A stretch of 64,000 bases of DNA from Salticus scenicus (lineage: Eukaryota > Arthropoda > Arachnida > Araneae > Salticidae), in the NCBI GenBank assembly GCA_963930645.1, contig OZ005652.1, positions 263,515,356 to 263,579,355 of the forward strand. The letters are read 5' to 3'. A program made the position numbers and the translations under genes. Under the pieces are notes generated by a model. That model saw only the letters and a program-made list of their open reading frames with translations. It did no database searches and had not been told where the DNA came from. Position 1 is the first letter of the stretch, and every line of letters starts with the position of its first letter. Shown here piece by piece: positions 57,301-64,000 of this stretch.

Positions 57301-60300
57301 TATGATAGAAAGAGGAAGAAACAATGATTTTGCCATCGGCCTCACTTCTGTAAGACAATTCCCAGCCGCAACATAATAATTTTATTTAATTATGTTAAAT
57401 TATTACATTCTTAATATAGAGATACTTTTAAATTATAAATTCTGTAATGTAGCATTTTACCATGTTTTTATTAACTTCGATTCTTGTGTGTTTGTCAGGG
57501 ACAAATCTTGCAATCGAATTTTAACTAACTTCCCGACTAGCTAGACATTTGAAACTTTCACAGTAGCTCAGAACCCGGTGACAACACAATACTTCGAAGT
57601 CAGATTTTCGAACAGTTTTCTTTTAATTAATTAAAATGTGAAAATGATAAGCTCCTAATAGCAATAAAAATAGCCATTAAAATATTAACTATAATTTAAT
57701 TGTTGCCAAAAAAAATTTACGAGTTCATTTTCTTTCGACCTAAAAATAAATACATTTAATTAAACGTGAGCGTTAAAAAATTGTTAAAAGTTAAACTATG
57801 TATTTGGCAAATTATCATTTTAAAGATTTTCTACACAATGATAAAGTGCTAATGTAGTTCATGATGCAAATATATGTTGTTCGGAAAGGATTAATATTTT
57901 ATTTTTAAAACCAACTTTTTTTTTTAAATTCAAATTTCCGGTAACTCTTTAAATAATTACATTAAAACGTCCATCTTTGGAATATCGATAATAAGAATTT
58001 TCTCGCCAAAAGTCGCCAAGGGCAAAAAGTTGTCAAATTTGGTGCCAAATCCATTACCTACCTATTGGAGCTTTTTAATGTGTTTTAAAGAGAAGTTTAA
58101 GCTTTTTTTAAAAACATGGTATATAAAATTTTTTTTTTATCTTATAATTATTTAGATAAAGTTAAAGAATAAAATGAAAAGAAATCATAAGTTTTTATCT
58201 TTGCTGATATGCTAGATATTTATGGATATTTCCTTTTTTACACATACAAAAAAATATATATATATATATATAATTATTATTTTTTTAACAATTTATCACT
58301 TTGTACCATCTTGATGCTATAAAAATTGGTATCGATCTTCAAAAGCTTTTGCCAAAGATTACGATTATAAAATATGTATTAAAGGTACAGAAACACCAAC
58401 AGATAAGTTCTTCATTGACTAAAAATCAAATCTAACACGCAGGGAATTTTGAAATATATTATTCCCCTGTTTCTGTGAAAATATAAAAAAATAAATAATA
58501 ATGCATAAATAATTTATTTAACTGTTCATTGAATATGTTATTCAAAAGGAAATATTAACCACATGTCATTAATTTTTTAAATGTCTTCATTAGATTCAAC
58601 AAGTCTCCTATTCCTTTCTCTTCAAAAATTTGTCTGATTTACAACTCTTCGCTGCAACATAAGAGAGTATCTTTTTCAGTAAGCAAAGCAAATTGATAAA
58701 TATATCAGAGGGAGGACAAAAGTATAACAAGACACAGTTTTAAAGACTATGACCTACTTCAAAAGTCATGAAATTCCAATGATACTGAAACAGAACCAAA
58801 GAAAAATCATAGGAATTCTTTTAAAAAGAGAAATTATAAAATATTTTTAAAAACACAAGTTTAAAATTTCTTAAAAGTACCATTTAAAACTATATAAAAG
58901 AACCAGTTATAAAAATGTCAAAAGCAATGATTATAAAATTTTTAAAAGCACCAGTTAAAACTTTTTAAACCACTCACTATAAAAATGTTATGAACACTTT
59001 TTAGAAACTTTGTAAAACCACCAGTTATAAAAGTGTCACAAATCTCAATTATAAACTGATGTGACATTCCATACGAAGTACTGAGTTGCAACATTTCATA
59101 AGAGAGCATCTTTCTCAGAAAGAAAAAAAAATAATCTGGTGTGTCACTCACACGACTTTCTCTTACCCTGAAATTTAATACTATAAATACAGGTTGCAGA
59201 TTAATAGGTAAGATAACGAGTACTGTTATGTAAACCTGTGTAAAACAATTCATATTAGGCTTCTGAAGAGTTTTATATGATAATTAGTTCTGTGTGAGGG
59301 GGCTACCACCCCCCACAACCTCTCTCCCCCATTTCATTAATGCACCTACATTTATATATAGAATTTTATTCGGTTATTATTAAAAAATAATTCTGTTTTT
59401 TTTATTTTTTTTTTTTATTAAAATTATTATTTAAAAAAATTATCTTTTATGATAATGCAGACGATTTCCATATTAGAGAAGTAGTATAACACCAAATATC
59501 CAAAAAAAGTCCATTTTATTCTCAATATTAAAAAAAAAGTATACATATGATTTTTTTTTTTTTTTTTTTTTTTGTTAAAAGTAAAAAAAATCGATAACTT
59601 TGTTTTAAATTATCGCAGATCGATGGTTCAACCATTCGTTTTAAAGCTATTGGCAAGCTCTTTTTAAAGATACCCATCATAAAATTTACTCCCCTCGAGG
59701 GGGGACTTCCCCCCCACGGGGGGAGCTGAGGCTCCTACATACACAAAAAAAATTTCCACAGTTAACTATCTTTATTACAAAAAATATATATTCGTTTCAT
59801 TTGGTTTAGTGCAGTCTATAGACGTTAAACTCCACTTACCTGCAATTTCCCCCACAGACGTAATGTATTAGAATTATCTTGATTGTCCCTGTACACGAAC
59901 CATTTTCTTGATCTAAAAGAAAAGCTTACTGTAGCATCCCTATATGATACACATTTAGAATACCAAGTTTGAACTTTCTGCCATAATTTGTTTTTGAGAT
60001 ATGCTGATAACAGACAGACACACAGACATACACACAGACCATTTGCTAAAAACATGATTTTCGTATTCAGGGGACCTCAAAACGTGTAAATATAACAAAA
60101 TCTCGCATTTGAAAATTTGACCCAAAAACAATATTTTATCTACCTTATGGGTAAGAGAAAGTAAAAATTACTAAATAAGCATAAAAGAAGACAAAATCGT
60201 CACAAAACACAGTTTTAAAAAAATATACTTCAAAAGTTATTTAATTCAATGGACATAAAACCCAAAGGAAAATCATTAAAAACAGTCATTACCCATAACA

Positions 60301-61315
60301 TGGATTACAGAATGTTCAAAAGCATGAGTTAAAAACTTTTTCTAAGCACTGGTTAATCACTGTTTAAAAGCACCAGTTAAAAACTCTTTAAAAGCATTGA
60401 CTAAAAAAAAATTTAAAGCACTGGTTAAAAAAATATATTAAAGCATAGGTTATAAAAATTTTAAAACTGCTTATATAAGAGAATGCCTTTTTTAGTGAAC
60501 ATAATGAATTGCTGAATACACTAAAAACAAACTAAGGACAAAATCGGCACAAAACCCAGTGAAATAAACCATACTGAAATAAAAGAAAAAGCCTTTAAAA
60601 CAGCCATTATTCATAATATAGAATCCAAAATGTTCAAAAGCACAAAACTTTTAAAAGCAATGATGAAAAAAATTTTAAAGCACCAGTTACAAAAATGTCA
60701 CAAAACCTAGTTAGAAATATTTTTAAAGTAATAGTTATAAACTACTGGCACAAAAAATGTTACAGACACTATTTATAAATATTGTAAAACCACCAGCTAT
60801 AAAAATATCACAAACATCACTTTTAAACAGACATGATAATCCATTCATGTTCCAATTTGCAATTCTTTGCTTCCTACATAAGAGCCTTTTTTAGTGAACA
60901 AAACCTTAAATATGGTGAAAATAAACAATTTTAAAGGACAAAATCATCGCAAAACACAATTTAAAAAAATCATTAAATTTCACTGACAACGAAACTGATC
61001 CCTTCCTCCCCCCCCCCCCCCCCCACAAAAAAAAGCCATTATTTGTAACATAGATTAGAAAATGTTTGATGTTCGTAGATGTTTTGTATGTTCGGAAAAT
61101 TAAGATTCAATTAAGCCAATAAATAAATGAGTTTTTCAAACTGATCAATTAGTCAGACAAAAAGTACTTTGTTTATTTATTTTTTATCAACTCCAAATAT
61201 TCACAATATACATTAATGCTATATAAAACTAATTTAAAAGTTTCAAATAAAAATTAAACAGATATAACCATACCTGCTTATCTCCCATTTTAGCAGCTTT
61301 TTTAATTTCCATTTC
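36213..61315 (-). CDS. CHMP2B: CHMP2B, charged multivesicular body protein 2B (gene span; first coding exon outside window)
   Basis: Six exons with GT-AG borders and compatible phases encode about 170 residues of an Snf7-domain ESCRT-III subunit. CHMP2B polymerises on endosomal and other membranes during budding and fission and recruits VPS4. The middle has the basic helix pair (EIKKAAKMGDKQ; LVKIRKQKARTY) and helix alpha-3/4 segments. The C-terminus DEDIERQLAQLKF is the MIT-interacting motif; the DEEIERQL pattern separates CHMP2B from CHMP2A. Compared with the ~213-residue vertebrate protein, about 42 N-terminal residues are missing; I find no exon for them between 61316 and 64000. Introns of 4-10 kb and smaller are filled with transposons. 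No upstream promoter is visible. Confidence 0.93.
36813..38082. mobile_element. hAT-like non-autonomous element in the piggyBac left end
   Basis: The ends cagggttgccaac and gttggcaaccctg are perfect 13-bp inverted repeats; CAGGGTTGCCA is a common hAT-type end. A 6-bp direct repeat, cttttg, flanks it (36807-36812 and 38083-38088), shorter than the usual 8. The interior is AT-rich with A/G and T runs and no gene. Confidence 0.75.
38369..40064 (+). pseudogene. piggyBac transposase, full-length but frame-broken
   Basis: An acidic N-terminus (YLDEESEGEIDYFHEEL; IEDEEEMSAES) is followed by MTEIRFKFISSRLHFDD at 38986. The three catalytic regions remain in different frames: TIDEQLLGFR near 39115, DSWFTSIKI near 39350, and NEMKSGTDIFDFLCSSF near 39620-39675. 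A C-terminal zinc-binding tail (CCVRCKSPT, SCCEACLQ) ends at TAA 40062-40064. Multiple shifts and stops make it inactive. Start ATG at 38369 follows a good 3' splice-like tract, so an upstream exon is possible. Confidence 0.87.
41303..41542. mobile_element. piggyBac-type MITE (240 bp)
   Basis: TTAA flanks both ends (41299-41302 and 41543-41546). The ends cactagaaccgcgga and tccgcggttctagtg are perfect inverted repeats. A subterminal gagcgggtcattttgacccc has an inverted, diverged partner at the other end. It lies about 85 bp from a CHMP2B exon. Confidence 0.88.
41630..41736 (-). CDS. CHMP2B: CHMP2B visible exon 5 (107 nt)
   Basis: It starts in phase 1 and encodes VDDTISSVFDESGDEEEQDA, then VVNKVLDEIGIEISGK, ending in phase 0. 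The acidic DESGDEEE stretch and LDEIGIEISGK are strongly conserved in CHMP2B. Acceptor atttttaag, donor aag followed by gtaaat. Confidence 0.93.
41939..42127. repeat. Palindromic repeat, Penelope-tail-like, degenerate hammerhead core
   Basis: The arms 41941-42003 and 42062-42127 are inverted copies with a few mismatches (aaatagattataagacttct ... agaagtcttataatctattt). On the minus strand the centre reads CTGATGA, then a hairpin gaaagg...cctttc, then AAAAC where GAAAC would be expected. A single-arm relative lies at 15970-16190. Confidence 0.7.
42130..44440. other. CHMP2B intron DNA with a possible hAT-like remnant
   Basis: No gene is seen. At 43785-44130 the motifs aggagaaaaaaatttcctgaat and fragments such as ccgagttttccagattttcc resemble degenerate inverted ends, but boundaries could not be fixed. 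Confidence 0.4.
44545..44690. repeat. GC-rich minisatellite, ~33-bp unit, about 5 copies
   Basis: The unit is roughly gagtccccccaaggc followed by ccaactttgacat. Copies vary in the length of the C-run. It stands out in an AT-rich intron and lies directly before a Helitron Rep fragment. Confidence 0.9.
44690..44896 (+). pseudogene. Helitron Rep/helicase protein, short Rep-domain fragment
   Basis: KKRCFVAIRQFGLPTLFVTV, then SAAETHWFDLMKTL, matches the Helitron_like_N domain, whose usual reading is AMIRQLG.PTLF.T.SA.E..W..L. A stop follows at 44894-44896. The HUH nuclease motif, the tyrosines and the helicase are not present. The N-terminal codons of the open frame come from the minisatellite and are not original. 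Confidence 0.8.
45340..45475 (-). repeat. tRNA-derived SINE copy
   Basis: On the minus strand the sequence reads aatggctcagtggtaaggca (box A-like), then gggttcagttcc (box B-like) about 30 bp later. The 3' flank ggcattttccacatagatgg corresponds to gtatttttcacatagttgg in the copies at 51.6-52.0 kb. A real tRNA gene is unlikely because the cloverleaf is imperfect and related copies exist. Confidence 0.7.
45715..45950 (+). pseudogene. mariner transposase C-terminal remnant
   Basis: LNLPCSSDLASIDYYMFENF corresponds to the mariner motif PYSPDLAPSDYHLF, which carries the third catalytic Asp. The next residues (KKKQRDTEKEICFK) end at TGA near 45829. A later block, SKDKLFNKMLK, then YWNKFITM, matches the usual C-terminus. 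The upstream catalytic part and terminal repeats were not found. Confidence 0.7.
46136..46238 (-). CDS. CHMP2B: CHMP2B visible exon 4 (103 nt)
   Basis: It encodes TMGAVNKQMNPQGIMKTMQE, then FEKETMKMGMAEEI, ending in phase 1. This is the helix 3-4 region with the conserved M.PQ and MQ.F.KE. pattern. Acceptor aattttag, donor atag followed by gtatta. Confidence 0.92.
46710..47485. mobile_element. TA-flanked TIR element (776 bp), non-autonomous
   Basis: TA lies at both outer ends (46708-46709 and 47486-47487). The termini cagtaaccgccacttaataa and aagcagcgggaactg are inverted repeats. Subterminal repeats of the type cgcttaataaaatcagc occur several times inside (46735, 46815, 47430). It is non-coding and fits a Tc1/mariner or pogo-derived MITE. 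A pogo-like end fragment (cagtaggatgccgaaaa) lies just to the left at about 46557. Confidence 0.75.
47940..47993 (-). ncRNA. Predicted minimal hammerhead ribozyme, minus-strand arm
   Basis: Because the palindrome is perfect, the minus strand carries the identical core: CTGATGA at 47981-47987 read downward, GAAA, and a predicted cleavage base at 47946. Transcripts from either strand would therefore each contain one ribozyme. Confidence 0.72.
48069..48122 (+). ncRNA. Predicted minimal hammerhead ribozyme, plus-strand arm
   Basis: The order is stem I 5' strand (attcgc, 48069-48074), CTGATGA (48075-48081), stem II hairpin (aggGtcg pairs with cgacct, 48082-48104, one bulged G), and GAAA (48105-48108). 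Stem III follows with two pairs (AC/GT) around the loop aatt, then U at 48116 as the cleavage-site base. The stem I 3' strand is gcgagt (48117-48122), pairing over six bases with one G-U. All invariant core positions are present. A two-pair stem III is typical of hammerheads in Penelope-like elements, which often work best as dimers. Activity is predicted, not shown. Confidence 0.75.
48219..51380. other. CHMP2B intron, repeats without a recognised gene
   Basis: It contains long A-runs at 48500-48560 and two motifs related to each other: aggtggggcac (49206) with ctgctccactacgtggggcag (49381), and ggggcaggttgag/cagcctgccccac (50248-50282). These could be ends of a decayed TIR element. A direct repeat, gctgaaaatgtccggttttttg, occurs twice at about 48678-48722. 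Confidence 0.45.
51463..52040 (+). repeat. Tandem tRNA-derived SINE, 280-bp unit, two copies
   Basis: ttttcagggttgatgaatga recurs at 51463, 51742 and 52022, a spacing of 279-280 bp. Each unit has a tRNA-like head (gggtagctcagtggtaga at about 51619 and 51899) with a box-B-like cttcgattct or gtttcgattt about 40 bp on. A body follows with ggtatttttcacatagttgg. The segment 51390-51440 is an inverted piece of the same body. The short open frame across it is not a gene. Confidence 0.8.
52421..52471 (-). CDS. CHMP2B: CHMP2B visible exon 3 (51 nt)
   Basis: It encodes AMHSSAKLADTMATTTK, phase 0, corresponding to the linker between the helical hairpin and helix 3 (family pattern VMNSQMKMAGAMSTTAK). 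Acceptor attttctag, donor aag followed by gtataa. Confidence 0.9.
52864..53609. mobile_element. Possible hAT-type non-autonomous element
   Basis: The left end cagggttcgcattaaa and the right end ctagtgtgaaccctg are inverted with mismatches. Subterminal gagaatctc and aaaatccc blocks occur near both ends. No clear 8-bp target duplication is seen. Non-coding. Confidence 0.5.
54727..54845. repeat. Short degenerate tandem repeat (ctaactatac type)
   Basis: The motif ctaactatacctaact and shortened variants repeat over about 115 bp. The period is irregular. Confidence 0.75.
55155..55830. repeat. 172-bp tandem repeat, four copies
   Basis: cccatagg.cataatgataaagaattttt recurs in shortened blocks at 55155, 55327, 55500 and 55672, spacings of 172, 173 and 172. 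Each unit also has tgtccctgtaaaaa, ctagattcaccaaaat and aataaggcgtttaga. The last unit runs into a (CA/TA)-rich tract and then ccgattcggatttttgac with aatactttcct...ggaaagtaat near 55975. That layout (microsatellite, then an actttc-type end) also occurs in family X. The open frames are by-products of the repeat. Confidence 0.88.
56500..56602 (-). CDS. CHMP2B: CHMP2B visible exon 2 (~102 nt)
   Basis: It encodes LATVLAKNLVKIRKQKARTY, then TAGTKIQSVGSQTK, in phase 0 at both ends. The acceptor is ttctttag and the donor is aag followed by gtattt. My base count gives one base more than the 102 the frame needs, and I could not resolve where (near 56520 or the neighbouring A-run), so borders are plus or minus 1. 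Confidence 0.85.
57590..57960 (+). repeat. Dispersed repeat, second copy of 13340-13650
   Basis: It shares ordered blocks with 13340-13560 (ttttcttttaatta, tttaattgttgccaaaaaa, gagttcattttctttcg). The 5' flank here (acatttgaaactttcacag) differs. Confidence 0.7.
58640..61070. repeat. Higher-order tandem array, ~0.4-kb units with ~30-bp subrepeats
   Basis: The block cataagag...cttttttagtgaac recurs at about 58660, 59097, 60476 and 60885, followed each time by gacaaaat..gcacaaaacacag and then by many copies of aaaagcaccagttataaaaa-type subrepeats. The unit starting near 59097 is interrupted by the family X element and resumes at about 60169. A C-run lies at about 61006-61024. Confidence 0.75.
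59132..60168 (-). mobile_element. Family X element inserted into the tandem array
   Basis: It matches 25703-26629 from aataatctggtgtg to gggtaagagaaagtaaaaat, with extra G/C-rich patches at about 59296-59330 and 59690-59730. The flanks are array sequence that would be continuous without it. The terminal actttctcttaccc/gggtaagagaaagt pair is inverted. Confidence 0.78.
61274..61315 (-). CDS. CHMP2B: CHMP2B visible exon 1 (42 nt)
   Basis: It encodes EMEIKKAAKMGDKQ in phase 0, matching the end of the first long basic helix of the Snf7 domain. The acceptor is attttttaag before gaaatgg, and the donor is cag followed by gtatgg. Confidence 0.9.
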
Positions 61316-63264
61316 CTTAAAAAATAATAATAATAATAATACAATACAAATTAAATATCAATACAAAACGATATGGCAATATCATTGAGTAAAAAAAAAA
61401 AAAAAAAAAAATGAAAATAATAATAATAAACTATATAAAAGTAAAATGAATAAAAAACTGCACATTGATCACTTTTTTTAATAGTGATTATTTTCATTTT
61501 AAAATGTTGCATAATAACAATCATTACTTCATTTTGAAAAATCAAATAGTAATTACTTTAACAAACTTAACCATTTTTATTTATTTATTTTTATTTTATT
61601 TTCTGTTTCCAACAAGTTTAAACAGTGTGAAAAAACAGAAAATAAATTTTAATTCTAATTTAATGAAGAACTTTTTATTTTAAATTTGAATTACCTTTAC
61701 TACACATATGTAGTCACTTTCAATTTAAGATATTTTGTCAAATATATCAAAAACTACTAGACGAATCATCTTAAAATTTCAGCAGTGCAAAGAATATGTT
61801 ATACCTCGTATATTTCAGTGAAACTTTTGCCCCAAAAGTAAAAGGGGAACCAATAAAAAATTAAAGAAAAATGAAAATGTTTGGGATCACCCTGTAATGC
61901 ATTCTGATTTAGCATGTGATTATGAGGCTCCTTATTATCTGTATAATTTTTAAAGAGGCTATCATTTATATTTATGGAGATATGGTTTCTTTAAAAAACT
62001 GCAAATAAATTTGCTATTTATTTATTTATTTTTTACTGTAACACGCAATGTAAAGCCATTTTTAAGAAACTTGACATTTTACATTAGACACAGCATACTG
62101 CAATCAGAAAGCAAAAAAATAAAATATCAGATGAAACATTAGTGCTTTTACTAAATACTTTTAGGTTATCAATTTGTTTTTGTTTTTTTTGTTTTTTTTT
62201 AGAGATCACAGTTCTTTTACATCTTCAATATTGGTATGGTATTATGTCTTTTGAATCTTTTAGTTAGTAATACCGATATCAAAGATATAAGAACTGCAAT
62301 CTCTAAAGACAAAAAATTAATAACCTGTGTATAGAGCAAGTAAAATTGCAATACTAAATAAGGAGGATTATACAGAAAAAATGGAAGGCACTATTAGAGA
62401 AATTAGTACCAAAGTAATTTAAACTGATCTGAATCACAAACTTACAAAAAAAGCTCAAAAGTTAATAGATGAAGGAAACTGGCGAAACAACAAACCCCTA
62501 AAATAAAAAATTACACACCTAACATAACAAACCCGGTATGTTTGGACAAAGATCTTTCAATATGTGAAGATAAGAGGGGATCCATAGACATAATGTAAAT
62601 CCTTGCGAATGGGCGACAAAATGCATATAGCTACACTGTAAAATGAATATACAGGGATTAAATGGTGAAAAAGCTTTTGTTTTGGCAGTATAGCCAAAAA
62701 CAATAATTATCGAAATATGGAGGATTATTGCCAGCAGAAAACGTAGCAGGATTAGCATGCGCAGGGAAAGTGGAAAGTGGGGAATTTTCGTCAAAGAATC
62801 TAAATTAGTAACGTTCACATTTTTTTTTAAAGGGTACATATTAATAGACGAAAGGGCACTTTCTTCACCACTTGTTAAATGGTTTATTAAATGTATAGTC
62901 CACAAAATAAATTAATAAATAAAAAGAGAACGCCCCATTTATCTCAGCACCTGACTAACGAATACCATCCTTTTTGGATATATGTCTATTTTAATTTAAT
63001 TATTTATATACATAAACATGCAACAATGCTAAAATTTCCATTTCCAACAAATGCACGATTTTGACTTTATAGATTCTACAGAAAATTTTACCATTGGATA
63101 CTAAACTTGAAGGTATTTGGTCAATAAGCTTAGTAATTATACTTATTGGACCTTTTTTAATGTTAAATTCATTTTTCAATCTTAAATCGGGTCTTCTGGT
63201 GGCAATAGCTTATTAGGTGTAGCTCAAAATCTACTTGACCAAAAGAGCTAAAATTTCATAAAAG
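61316..63264. other. CHMP2B intron DNA, no exon found
   Basis: I searched the minus strand for the N-terminal CHMP2B exon (basic helix starting MASLF-like) and found none. The longest minus frame here (62519-62905) has no family features. A short inverted pair (agagatcacagttctt at 62203 and aagaactgcaatctct at 62290) may mark a small TIR element. Confidence 0.5.
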
Positions 63265-63266
63265 TA

Positions 63267-63912
63267 CAGTCGACACCGGTTATAACGTACCTGGGATATA
63301 GCGTACTTTCGCTTATAACGTACTCAGATGCTTGGTCCCGAATGAAACCCTATATAATGTAATGGTTTACATCTTCATCTATAACGGACGTTGCAAAAGC
63401 ATTAATCTGGTTATAACGTACTTTTTAGACTGGAATGAAAAGCCAAAATTGGATGTCAACCTTGTATTTCTGGTTTGGAAATCGGTATATTTTCTTGGAT
63501 ACCGCCTTTCGATGTCTCCTTTATCGCCTTATATCTCCTTTATACCTTTAAAACTTTATCGCGGTTCGTTGAATTCCATACTGACTATTCAGAGACTCTG
63601 CAAAGTTCCATTATAAATATTGAAAATGTAATTTTTACTGTCATCTAATCAAAGAAAACAACGAAAAATAACAGATTATTTTTCCAAATAAACATGTAAG
63701 TAGTAAAATGTTTTTTTTTTCTTTTTTCTTATTTTATTTTGAGAAAATCATAAACTTTCTATTTAAAATCTCTATTATTGCGAGTGCTATCATGCCCCTT
63801 TTTCTTTCGTTAGGCACTAAATTATATTGGAAATATTGTTTATAACGTACTTCGGTTATAACGTACCATATTTTCTGGTCCCCTGACAGTACGTTATAAC
63901 CGGTGTCGACTG
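63267..63912. mobile_element. TA-flanked TIR element (646 bp) with repeated ttataacgtac motif
   Basis: TA lies at both ends (63265-63266 and 63913-63914). The termini cagtcgacaccggttataac and gttataaccggtgtcgactg are perfect 20-bp inverted repeats. The motif ttataacgtac or a close variant recurs six or more times inside. It is non-coding; the open frame at 63332 spans it without family features. Fits a Tc1/mariner-pogo type MITE. Confidence 0.85.
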
Positions 63913-64000
63913 TATATAAATAAAATAATCAGAAGCTGATTTGTGGTAAAATATTTGTAATTTACAATTCAAGAATTTTTACTTAAATAATTTCAAATTA

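Noticed and set aside
62519..62905. 128-residue minus-strand frame that could have been the missing CHMP2B exon or another gene
   Set aside because: It has no Snf7 features, no family motif and no supporting splice context. It is likely chance.
1..64000. CRISPR arrays, bacterial operons or rRNA
   Set aside because: No regularly spaced short direct repeats with unique spacers, no Shine-Dalgarno-led gene strings and no rRNA-like sequence. All context is eukaryotic.

Overview
This is a gene-poor, AT-rich eukaryotic window dominated by transposable elements. I read one host gene, CHMP2B, an ESCRT-III subunit. It lies on the minus strand as six small coding exons between 36213 and 61315, in about 25 kb of repeat-filled intron, and its first coding exon lies beyond the right edge. 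The mix of Ty3/Gypsy, Copia, Penelope-like, piggyBac, pogo, hAT, mariner and Helitron pieces points to an arthropod. A chelicerate such as a spider is plausible, but that is an inference, not a demonstration.

Left part (1-16 kb). An open Ty3/Gypsy pol 3' half runs off the left edge and is followed by a polypurine tract and a 220-bp LTR. A 1.44-kb segment then occurs twice in direct orientation, 6.2 kb apart (2183-3622 and 8383-9820). The retrotransposon sits at the edge of the first copy only. Between the copies is a large fold-back element (4170-7078) with an 8-bp target duplication, itself hit by a 527-bp element with its own 8-bp duplication. A second fold-back, built from the 3' end of an IS630/Tc1/mariner-type transposase gene, sits at 9772-10350. 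It is followed by a minisatellite, a decayed piggyBac element (11560-13158) and a Harbinger-type MITE.

Middle part (16-36 kb). Here lie decayed non-LTR, Copia and Penelope-like fragments and a Gypsy element broken into head-to-head halves (21.06-24.54 kb). A hAT element with a clean 8-bp target duplication follows (27117-30983). A Tigger-like element (31074-35402) encloses a nearly intact pogo-family element (32242-34475), whose transposase frame carries a single stop codon.

Right part (36-64 kb), mostly introns of CHMP2B. These hold a second piggyBac (36763-40562) with a hAT-like element in its left end, a piggyBac-type MITE, a Helitron Rep fragment beside a GC-rich minisatellite, a mariner remnant and tRNA-derived SINEs including a tandem copy. 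They also hold a 172-bp tandem repeat, a ~0.4-kb higher-order tandem array split by an inserted element, and several TA-flanked TIR elements.

The most notable item is a 300-bp insertion at 47902-48201. It is a perfect 132-bp-arm palindrome followed by a ~41-nt tail, flanked by a 17-bp target duplication. Each arm carries a complete predicted minimal hammerhead ribozyme. I interpret it as a non-autonomous Penelope-like (retrozyme-like) element. All coordinates were read by eye; element ends fixed by target duplications are the most reliable.
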